Source of the DNA: Symbiodinium natans | Lineage: Eukaryota; Sar; Dinophyceae; Suessiales; Symbiodiniaceae | Assembly (NCBI GenBank): GCA_905221605.1 | Contig: CAJNDS010002072.1 | Coordinates: forward strand, 369,501-433,500 | Length of the DNA stretch: 64,000 nt | Direction: 5' to 3' | In this document: one piece after another, positions 56,531 to 64,000 of the stretch | Numbering within the stretch: position 1 is the first letter of the stretch | Layout: every line of letters begins with the position of its first letter | Notes under the pieces: generated by a model | Database searches by the model: none | What the model saw: only the letters and a program-made list of their open reading frames with translations | Told to the model about the DNA's origin: nothing | Translations under genes and position numbers: made by a program

Positions 56531-56776
56531 TCAGGTTCGGTTTTAGGGTTTTACGATTTAGGGTTTATCAGGTTTAACCTTTTAAACCCAACCAGCGTAT
56601 AGGGCTTAGGGTGTAGGGTTTTTGGATTTAAGGGGCTGGAGTCTCCGTGGCTGCACTTAGGAGGGTAGAAAAAAAACTTTTAGCTGCCTTATTAAGAAAC
56701 CCAATAAACCCCAAAAGGCTAGTTAAGGATCAAAAGTCACAATAAAACACCACAAAGTCTCCACACTCCCCAGACT

Positions 56777-56833
56777 CTAAACCCTAAACCCTAAACCCTA
56801 AACCCTAAACCCTAAACCCTAAACCCTAAACCC
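56777..56833 (-). repeat. CCCTAAA array
   Basis: Eight units. Confidence 0.97.
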
Positions 56834-56989
56834 AATGGCCCAACTTGTTTTTCGGGCCTTGGACATTGGAACCCCTTGCAGTCAGACAGAGGAGCCAACA
56901 TGTGTGACATTGAAACCTCAGAGCCTTTACTGCAAACCTACGCCCAGGGTTTAGGGCTTAGGGTTGCAGGTCTAAATTCTAGATCCTAG

Positions 56990-57048
56990 ACCCTAAACCC
57001 TAAGCCCTAAGCCCTCAGCCCTAAGCCCTAAGCCCTAAACCCTAGACC
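56990..57048 (-). repeat. CCCTAAG/CCCTAAA block
   Basis: Eight units. Confidence 0.93.
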
Positions 57049-57050
57049 CT

Positions 57051-57118
57051 TTCAAGGCCTTCCCGGCCGCAGCCGCGCCAAAGCGCGCATGGCCACAGGC
57101 TGGCGGCCTGTCTGAGTG
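57051..57118 (-). CDS. Probable exon, frame ambiguous
   Basis: Acceptor CCACTCAG, donor AGG|GTCTAGGG. Best frame RPPACGHARFGAAAGKALKG. Confidence 0.45.
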
Positions 57119-57353
57119 GTCAGGGACATCATGGTGTGGGGCTTAGGGTTTAGGGTTTAGGGTTACTTTGGGGGGTTCAGGGAGAACACCTCAAAACTAG
57201 GATGGTTTCTGGCGGCCCCGGAAAGAATGTCCCTGGGTTGTAGAGAGCTACATGGGGGCTAAGGCCCCGAGAACTTTTCAACCTATTCCAAATCAAACGC
57301 TGAGTCCTTTGGGTTGTGGATTGAAGATGACGTCGTGTAGTGTTTTAAGTTTA

Positions 57354-57462
57354 CCCTAAGGGTCCATGTACCTGATTATTATATACTTGGGCCTTAAAGT
57401 ACTTCCTATATAGGGACTTGGGGGCCCAAGTATATAATGATGAGGTACATGGACCCTTAGGG
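57354..57462. mobile_element. F1 element, intact
   Basis: Near-perfect palindrome CCCTAAGGGTCCATGTACC to GGTACATGGACCCTTAGGG. Confidence 0.9.
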
Positions 57463-57519
57463 TTAGAATTTCACGACACTCAATTCCACCGGGGGCTAAA
57501 GGCGCTCCACCTCCTACCT

Positions 57520-57630
57520 TAGGCTGCCCAGTAACCTAGGCTTAAAAAGGGTGCCCTTTTTTGCTTAAAGGGGTTTATAAGGCAACCTAAACCCCCAAAA
57601 AGGGATTAAGGGTACTACTGGGCATCCTAG
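57520..57630. mobile_element. F2 element
   Basis: Near copy of 2211-2327, including the inner AAGGGTGCCC...AAGGGTACTACTGGGC. Confidence 0.85.
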
Positions 57631-57724
57631 CAGTGATGCTGACTGCTCTATGAAGAGGTTCCGTGTTGCTGTAGGGTTCGGAAAGACGTCCTCAACCCAC
57701 TGTCCAATGTACTGCATCACCACA

Positions 57725-57800
57725 AATTGCTTAAGAACCCCCCCCCCCCCAAAAAAAAAAAAAAAAAAAACATGTTCTTCCTTATAAGCTTCAAGGGTAT
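57725..57800. mobile_element. F3 fragment with C-run/A-run
   Basis: AATTGCTTAAGAACCCC runs into C14A20. Confidence 0.65.
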
Positions 57801-57959
57801 GATTTCCCAAGGCTCCTACTTACAGGAACTCTCCGGAGCCCACTGGCATCGCCTCTTCGGCAAAGGCCCAGGGAAAGAGTTGTGTTTCTCACTGACAGAG
57901 CCAAAATGTGCCATGGAAGCCTGTGGCCAATCTGCTTAGACGCGGTTTAGGGTTGAGGG

Positions 57960-58235
57960 TTCAGGGTTCAGGGTTCATTAGGGTTTAGGGTTTAGGGTTT
58001 AGGGTTTAGGGTTTAGGGTTCAGGGTTTAGCGTTTAGGGTTTGGTGTTGAGGGCTTCGGTCAACAGGACGCGTATGACGACCACCGCAATCGTAAGCTCA
58101 GGTCCTGGTTCGAGTTGGATAAGGAGGACCAAGAGGTGCTCCCCTGATATACCCAAAAAGTCACAAGACAGGGTTTAGGGTTTAGGGTTTAATGTTTAGG
58201 GTTTAGGGTTTAGGGTTAGGGTTTAGGGTTTAGGG
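57960..58235 (+). repeat. TTTAGGG blocks flanking a 100-bp unique segment
   Basis: 57960-58050 and 58170-58235. Confidence 0.92.
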
Positions 58236-58352
58236 CTACTAGACCCAGGAGTAACCTAGGAATAACAATGGTGCACTTTTGGTTTAAAGGGGGTTGTAAG
58301 GGAACCCAAACCCTAACAAAAAAGGAATAAGAGCCTACTCTCTGTCCTAGTA
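58236..58352. mobile_element. F2-type element (CTAGACCC subfamily)
   Basis: CTACTAGACCCAGGAGTAACC against CCTACTCTCTGTCCTAGTAG. Confidence 0.8.
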
Positions 58353-58952
58353 GAGAGCTATTCTGCAAGCTACCCAAAAGGTACCCTGAAGGTTTTTGAA
58401 TCCCTCCCTTTGAGAACATCCAATCAAACTCGAGGTGTTTGTTCGAAACCAAGACAGAACCAAGTCCTATGCATGTCGATGACATGAGAAATCATGAAGC
58501 TGATGCAAAAACCCTGCAAAAACATTCCTACAAGGAGGCCCCCCCCCTAGTTATAAGATGAGTTATAAGGGCCCTAGATTGGGTTGTCTGGCTCCTAACT
58601 AGGTTATATATAAGTTAGTATAGTAAGGGGGCCCTCCCTGTATTCAAAGGATACCCCAAACCTTAAACCGGACTGACTGCTCTCGGACCCCTTGCAACAA
58701 ACAAGGTTCATAAAAATAAGTAGAAAGGATGGTACTAAACCCTACACCCAAAATTTAAAAAACCTAAACCCTAAACCCTAAACCCTAAACCCTACACCCG
58801 TAGCCCTGGCGAGGCTCAACGCTGGTCCTCACGCTTCGGTCATCTCCCGCTGTCAGGATCTGTTTCGGGTTTAGGGCTTAGGGCTAAGGGTTTAGGGTTT
58901 AGGGTTTAGGGTTTCGGGTTTAGGGCTTCTGAAAATGACAACTGCGTGGTGC

Positions 58953-59022
58953 TTTAAACCCTTTGAAACTATTTATGAATAGCTTCCTTTAAACCCTTTG
59001 AAACTATGTATGAATAGGTTCC
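58953..59022 (+). repeat. 35-bp direct tandem repeat, two copies
   Basis: TTTAAACCCTTTGAAACTAT... at 58953 and 58988, three differences. Confidence 0.9.
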
Positions 59023-59296
59023 TTTACAAGGAAGGAAGGGAAATCGAAAATCATCGCCACAACTCAATAACAACAATGACGACGACCAGTAATGGTAACA
59101 GCAAACCCTTGACGGAATACTCACGAGAAGAGCAAGACCCTAAACCCTAAACCCAAAACCCTAACCCCAAAACCCTAAACCCTAAACCCTAAGGGATTCG
59201 AGGCTCAGGGGCTTGCGAAGGGACCTTTTAGGGTTGCGCACCTTGCAAGGGCATTCTTAACAAACTTTCGCTAGAGGCTCAAGGTCGAGGGCTTGG

Positions 59297-59362
59297 CAGT
59301 TTAGGGTTTAGGGTTTAGGGTTTAGGGTTTAGGGTTTAGGGTTTAGGGTTTAGGGTTTAGGG
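59297..59362 (+). repeat. TTTAGGG array
   Basis: Nine units, followed at 59377-59456 by a diverged F1 element. Confidence 0.97.
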
Positions 59363-59569
59363 CATCTATAGCACTGAAGGTCCATGTACCTCTCAAGATT
59401 GTGTACTTGGGCCCTAAAGTCATTGCACGAAAAGTATGTTAAAACCCCAAGTACTCCTTGTCTTAGCTGTCTTGTGCTTCGGTAGCTGAGTAGATTCGAA
59501 TTGCACGTGCTAGCCTGACTAGTCCTTAGTAAGAAATGAGCTAGATATCTCAAATGGATGCCCCCCCCA

Positions 59570-59722
59570 AAAAACCCCTTAAAGGGGTTGTATAGGGCTA
59601 CATGCCCCTAAAAAAGGGGTTAGATAGGCCTACATCCCCCTTTAGGGGGGTCTTATAGGCCTACGTACGCCTTAAAGGGTTCTACAGGGCTATATACCCC
59701 TTGAAGGAGTTCTACGGCCTGA
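59570..59722 (+). repeat. About 31-bp minisatellite of palindromic units
   Basis: Five units: a small palindrome of CCCCTTAAAGGGG type, then GTATAGGGCTACATG-like words. Confidence 0.8.
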
Positions 59723-59995
59723 AAGTGGTTTATTGGGCACCCTGTGCTCTAGTTCACACTTACTTCCTACGGAATCACACGTGGAGTCGCGCCCAAGAGC
59801 TTGAGCCTTCAGCAAACCTGGCCTCCCGATCCTAAACCCCAAACCCTAAACCCTAAACCTCAAAACCTCAAAGCCTTTATAAACCCTACACCCAAAAACC
59901 TATTATTCAGAAAAAGTCTTAAACAAAAAACAAATCCCTAAGGATCCCAGATTGCAAGCCCGAGAGCCTCCCAAGAAGAAGACGAGGGCATGGGG

Positions 59996-60165
59996 GTTTA
60001 GGGTTTAGGGTTTTCGGGGTTTGGGGTTTAGGGCTAGGGTTTAGGGTTTAGGGTTTATAAGGGATAAGGGTTTCGGGTTTCGGGTTTAGGGTTTAGGGCT
60101 TAAACGAAATATGAAACATCCCCGGATTGCTGCAGTTTAGGGATTAGGGTTTAGGGTTTAGGGTT
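59996..60165 (+). repeat. TTTAGGG arrays, degenerate
   Basis: Blocks 59996-60100 and 60137-60165. Confidence 0.9.
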
Positions 60166-60261
60166 TGGGGTTCGACTAGATCGGGTTTGGGGTCTCGTAG
60201 TTTAGCCTTTAGAGCTTAGACCCTAAACCCTAAACCCTAAACCCTAAACCCTAGGGCACCA

Positions 60262-60350
60262 ACTCAGGTTGTCCAGCCGAACCTGTGAAGCGTCCGCGGA
60301 AAGAGCCACGGTGTGCACCTTACCAAATCGGGCGTGCCATTCCCAGACGC
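60262..60350 (-). CDS. Probable exon, WD40-like
   Basis: Minus frame CVWEWHARFGKVHTVALSAD followed by ASQVRLDNLSW resembles one WD40 blade (W..W, H..ValSpD). Boundaries unclear: possible start after GGTAAG and donor CAG|GTTCGG. Confidence 0.45.
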
Positions 60351-60390
60351 AACCAACAAGGTTTAGGGTTTCGGGTTTAGGGTTTAGGGC

Positions 60391-60479
60391 ACTAGACCCA
60401 GGAGTACCCCTAGGAATCAAAAGGTACCAATTTCGGGGTTTAAGGGGATTAGGGCCTCCTCCGGGTCTCCGGGTCCTAG
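60391..60479. mobile_element. F2-type element, shortened
   Basis: CTAGACCCAGGAGTACCCC to CCGGGTCTCCGGGTCCTAG. Confidence 0.7.
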
Positions 60480-61204
60480 GTTTGTTTAGGGTTTACAAGT
60501 TACGTAGGGCTTAGGGTTTATGGTCGAGGGGTTTAGGCGAAGGGAGGTCTGTGACTTTAGTTCATCCCCGTGCAGGGAGATTAGATATCATCATGTTGCA
60601 AAAGTGTAAGCCGTACCCTAAACCCTAAACCCTAAACCCTAAACCCTAAATCCCTACCTGCGAAAAGGGAATCAGCGCCGGCATCTTTTTGTCCGGCTCT
60701 GGCGCGGGCACGCGATGCGCCGCCATCTGAACAAGGGCAAACTCTGAAGCTCAAACTCGAGGACTCAAGACATTGGTTTAGGGTTTGGGCCCTAAACACC
60801 AGTAGGGCTTTAGGGTTCAGGCCTTGGGCTCTACATCCCTAAACCCTAAACCCAAAGCCCTGACGTAAGGGGCAGATGGGGTATCACCCTGAGAAACCCT
60901 CAACCTCACACTCTGACTGCGGGCGACGACCCTACAGGCCCAGAGCATCACTAAGGCGCTTTGTAGAGTTTAGGGTTGAGGGTTTTGGGGCTTGGGTTTA
61001 AGGGTTTAGGGTTTACAGTTTATGGGTTTAGGGTTGAGGGTTAACCTGAGCCCCTAAACCCAAAAAGCCCGAACTCCAATCTATGCATGAGCCTTAGATC
61101 ACAATCATAAGCCGAAAAAACCCTAAACCTAAGCCCCAAACTATACGTCACCACCCGCACAGACACTCAAAAGATGGAGTTGTCCCAAACACGCATACCC
61201 TAAC

Positions 61205-61340
61205 CCCTGAAACCCTGAAACCCTGAAACCCTGAAACCCTGAAACCCCAAACCCTAAACCCTAAAGCCTAGCCCTAAACCCTAAACCCTAAACCCTAAAC
61301 CCTAAACCCTAAACCCTAATCCCTAAACCCTAATCCCCAC
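61205..61340 (-). repeat. CCCTGAAA then CCCTAAA array
   Basis: Five 8-mers CCCTGAAA, then about 13 CCCTAAA. Confidence 0.95.
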
Positions 61341-61690
61341 AGTTTAGGGTCTAGGAATCGGGCGTCCAGGGATTTAGGGTGTAGGGGACTTGGCGAACGC
61401 GACGCTCCCGGGAGCTAAAAGCTGCCCAGGGAATCCCCACTGACGCAATTCAGGGTTTAGGGGTTTAGGGTTTAGGATTTAGGGTTTAGGATCCCTAACA
61501 CCTACAAAGTCTAGAAACCCTGTAAACAATATAACCCCTCAATAAACCCTACAAAACCCTTTAAACCCACATGAGCCATTTCTGCTGACGGTCTCCTTGC
61601 TGGGGGCATCTGTGAGAGAGCACACCGCCTCCTCCTGCTGCTGCTGCTGGCTGTCCTGCAGATTTCAAGCTCTCATTTCCTGAGTTCATA

Positions 61691-61866
61691 GGCCCCCAAA
61701 AGTGCACACTTTCAGTTCTAAAGGGGGTTATAGTAAGCCACCAAAAAGTGTACACTTTCAGTTCTAAAGGTGGCTAGAGTAAGCCCCCAAAAGTGTACAC
61801 TTTCAGCTCTCTAGGGGATGGTAGTATCCCAAAAAGTGTCAAGTGTACTCACTCAGCTACTAAGAG
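61691..61866. mobile_element. F9 element with three about 46-bp units
   Basis: AAAGTGTACACTTTCAGTTCT repeated three times, closing GTGTACTCACTCAGCTACTAAG as in 26979-27112. Minus strand starts with GTGAGTACAC, a consensus-like donor. Confidence 0.8.
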
Positions 61867-61942
61867 CTTCTCACGGCTGTGCCAGGACGTCTCGGCTCTT
61901 GTTTCAAGCCGAGGTTGAGAGTCCAAAGTTTTCGGGGTTCTA

Positions 61943-62072
61943 AACCCTAAACCCTAAACCCTAAACCCTTCGTCCTAAACCCTAAATCCTAAACCCTAAA
62001 CCCTAAACCCGAAACCCTAAACCCTAAACCCTAAACCCTAACCCTAAACCCTAAACCCGAAACCCTCGGGTT
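61943..62072 (-). repeat. CCCTAAA array
   Basis: About 17 units with variants. Confidence 0.95.
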
Positions 62073-62342
62073 TTCCTTCTCGGGATGTTCTTCGGGGATC
62101 AAGGCGTCAGAGACAGCATTTTCGCTGGCTTCCGGCTAACTCAGTAAGGGAACCCATAGCGCGAAAAAGGGTTTGGGGTTGAGGGTTTAGGGTTTAGGGC
62201 TGCCTTAAGGGCTTGCAGGTAAGGTTCGGAATGTAGAGACGAGGTACCCTAAACCCGAAACCCTAAATCCTAAACCCTAAACCCTAAGTTGGGCAACGCC
62301 TCTTTTCGGAAACCTGTGGTGCGGCATCCCAGACTCGGCTAA

Positions 62343-63154
62343 TTACAAGATGCCCAGCTCCACACACGCAGCGTAGGCAGCAGATTGCCTGGCCTTCATG
62401 ACTTTGGCCTGGACGTCTCCGCGAAAGACTCTTCCTTCCACTTCCACCTCGTACCTGAAAGTCTTGTCACTTCGTAGAAGCTCCCTGTAATCTGCAATTC
62501 TTGCTTGTTCCACATGCGGTCGGCGGCTTTGCTGCAAGTGCAGGTTCAATTTCGAAATGTAATCCGCTCTTGCATCAAAGCCTGAGGCAGCCTGGGCCAG
62601 CCTTTGGATCTTCAAAGGCCGCGAACTTAGTAACTCGATGACCTCATGTCGGACAGCCTCAATTGTGGTCAGGTCAGTTGCCCATGCATTCGTTTGAGGG
62701 CACTGCATCAGCTTTGCATCCATTTCGGGCGTCCAGTCGATTCTTGCAACGCGGACGTGCTCAAGGGCGCACAAAGGAGCGATGACTTTGAACATAAAGC
62801 ACCGCCGATTGTCGGCAGACAACCACACCTGCCTTTGTGGAGAGTCTGGAAAGGGAGATCGCCTTCCTAGCTTCTCCACAGCACTCGCTGCAACCGACAT
62901 CAAAGGCAGCTTTGAGATGTGCTCCGGCGTTTGCACCATCTGAAGCATCGTCTGCAGGACATCCTCCCCGCGGCTGAAGGTCTTCTGCACCGTCGCCTGA
63001 GTCGGGAACAAAAGGTCCTTAGCTGCACGTGGAACTTTGCAGACCAGACGAATCCTTGCTTCTGAGGAGTCATATTTGTGAACAGAGGCAGGAGGTGCAG
63101 GTCGAGAGTGCAAAAACCAAAACACCGGCACTTCCGCACTTCCTTCCACGAAAG
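62343..63154 (-). CDS. Gene G terminal exon
   Basis: Two bases plus 269 codons and a stop. Longest exon in the window. The acceptor is GTTCGTGAG (CT joins C of the previous exon); an in-frame TGA 12 bases upstream of the first GTG excludes a longer start. Contains VWLSADNRRCFMFKVIAP and RIDWTPEMDAKLMQ; the possible dsRNA-binding motif is at the end. Confidence 0.75.
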
Positions 63155-63745
63155 CTCACGAACACCTACCAAACAAGGGTTTAGGGTTTAGGGTTTAGGG
63201 TTTAGGGTTTAGGGTTTAGGGTTTAGGCTTTAGGGTTTAGGGTTCAGCGGCCTCCACGCTCGAAACGCCTCCAAGCGTCGACATCCACCTCTAGCTCCTC
63301 GAGGATCACGCGCGAAGCCTCCTTGGGGACCCACATGCGTTCAGGGTTTAGGGTCTAGGGTTTAGGGTTAAGGGAAATTATGGTCCCTTTTGGGGTCCAT
63401 GTACCTCATTACTTATATACTTGGGCCCCAAAGTCCCTATATAGGAAGTGCTTGAAGGCCAAGAATATAACAATCAGGTACATGGACCCTTAGGGATCAT
63501 AAGACCGGGATCACAAAAACACTATACTACACTAATATCCCTATTAGCGTCCATAAACCCTAAACCCTAAACCCTAAACCCTAAACCCTAAACCCTAAAC
63601 CCTGAACCCTGAACCCTAAACCCTAAACCCTAAACCCTAAACAACCCTAAACCCTTTACGGGTTCCTTTGCTCCCCAAATCTCCTCGGGCTCCCGGTCCC
63701 GGCTGCCGTCCCTGGGGTCAAAAGCCAGGATGGGCTCAAGGGCTC
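62343..63745 (-). CDS. Gene G: 3' part, possible dsRNA-binding protein (span of exons)
   Basis: Three phase-matched exons: 63660-63745, 63258-63321, 62343-63154; continues past the window. About 318 residues visible. The last about 45 residues (FRYEVEVEGRVFRGD, then ARQSAAYAACVELGIL) resemble the C-terminal half of a double-stranded-RNA-binding motif: two beta strands then an Ala-rich helix. The rest is soluble and unrecognised. Introns contain TTTAGGG repeats and an F1 element (63393-63495). Confidence 0.65.
63178..63245 (+). repeat. TTTAGGG array in gene G intron
   Basis: Ten units. On the coding strand it precedes the acceptor of the terminal exon, with CCCTTGTTTGGTAG between. Confidence 0.97.
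63258..63321 (-). CDS. Gene G exon
   Basis: 21 codons EASRVILEELEVDVDAWRRF then E, plus C. Acceptor TCCCCAAG, donor GTGGAGGC. Confidence 0.7.
63393..63495. mobile_element. F1 element, intact, nested in gene G intron
   Basis: GGTCCATGTACCTCATTAC to AATCAGGTACATGGACCC. Confidence 0.9.
63555..63658 (-). repeat. CCCTAAA array with CCCTGAA
   Basis: About 14 units at the intron 5' side of exon 63660-63745. Confidence 0.96.
63660..63745 (-). CDS. Gene G exon
   Basis: Two bases plus 28 codons: ALEPILAFDPRDGSRDREPE then EIWGAKEP. Acceptor AAGCCAG, donor CCC|GTAAAGGG, phase 0 end. Confidence 0.75.
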
Positions 63746-63751
63746 CTGGCT

Positions 63752-64000
63752 TGGGTTTAGGGTTTAGGGTTTAGGGTTTAGGGTTTAGGGTTTAGGGTTT
63801 AGGGTTTAGGGTTTAGGGTTTAGGGTTTAGGGTTTAGGGTTTAGGGTTTAGGGTTAGGTTTAGGGTTTAGGGTTTAGGGTTTAGGGTTTAGGGTTTAGGG
63901 TTTAGGGTTTAGGGTTTAGGGTTTAGGGTTTAGGGTTTAGGGTTTAGGGTTTAGGGTTTAGGGTTTAGGGTTCAGGGTTTAGGGTTTAGGCTTTAGGGTT
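63752..64000 (+). repeat. Longest TTTAGGG array, runs off the window
   Basis: About 35 units with one 6-mer; still continuing at the right edge. It follows the same exon-repeat rule (left neighbour is an exon acceptor), so it need not be a chromosome end. Confidence 0.97.

Noticed and set aside
63752-64000. Long TTTAGGG array at the right edge as a true chromosome end
   Set aside because: Similar arrays occur throughout in both orientations and this one follows an exon acceptor as elsewhere. A real telomere cannot be excluded without sequence beyond the edge, but nothing here requires it.
1-64000. CRISPR array or bacterial operons
   Set aside because: Repeats are heptamer arrays without spacers; no ribosome binding sites or operon-like frames.

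Overview
The window looks like nuclear DNA of a dinoflagellate or close alveolate relative. Evidence: (i) every coding segment I could resolve lies on the minus strand, as expected of unidirectional dinoflagellate gene blocks; (ii) introns are dense and many resemble introner elements (mobile inverted-repeat introns), some apparently with GA-AG ends; (iii) an AT-rich 0.5 kb patch carries broken cox1 with dinoflagellate/apicomplexan-like motifs plus a possible mitochondrial rRNA piece. The TTTAGGG heptamer is the telomere unit reported for dinoflagellates (and plants). Species is not determinable. No tRNA, CRISPR, operon or bacterial signal was seen.

Main observation: more than one hundred blocks of TTTAGGG/CCCTAAA repeats are not telomere ends. 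On the plus strand they alternate as CCCTAAA - short unique segment of 40-150 bp - TTTAGGG. Read on the minus strand, many unique segments are open exons ending at a donor made by the repeat itself (GTTTAGGG) and preceded by CCCTAAA repeats and an AG acceptor. Introns therefore carry inverted telomere-like repeats at their two ends. Splice phases match across many consecutive introns (examples: 270-4481; 5530-6870; 9277-10712; 11830-12747; 28651-30256; 35540-37690; 62343-63745), which is hard to get by chance.

Layout: gene A, about 270-8848, stop near 270 and a possible start ATG near 8848; gene B, stop at 9277, exons to at least 12747; gene C, terminal exon 20958-21041; gene D, 22597-23604, one uninterrupted 335-codon frame in a repeat-poor island; a 0.9 kb GT-rich tract 23934-24840; a membrane-protein exon cluster 28651-30256; a second exon cluster 35540-37690; scattered exons 38130-55677; mitochondrial-derived patch 55783-56280; gene G, 62343 to the right edge, ending in a possible double-stranded-RNA-binding motif. 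Between exons lie at least a dozen short inverted-repeat families (called F1-F13 here), several of which coincide exactly with introns, plus minisatellites and homopolymer tracts.

All exon calls were made by hand from frame openness, AG/GT(GA) boundaries and phase agreement; no transcript or database comparison was possible. Most proteins are unrecognised. Stretches not listed are further telomere-like repeat, introner remnants, or unique DNA in which I could not fix an exon.
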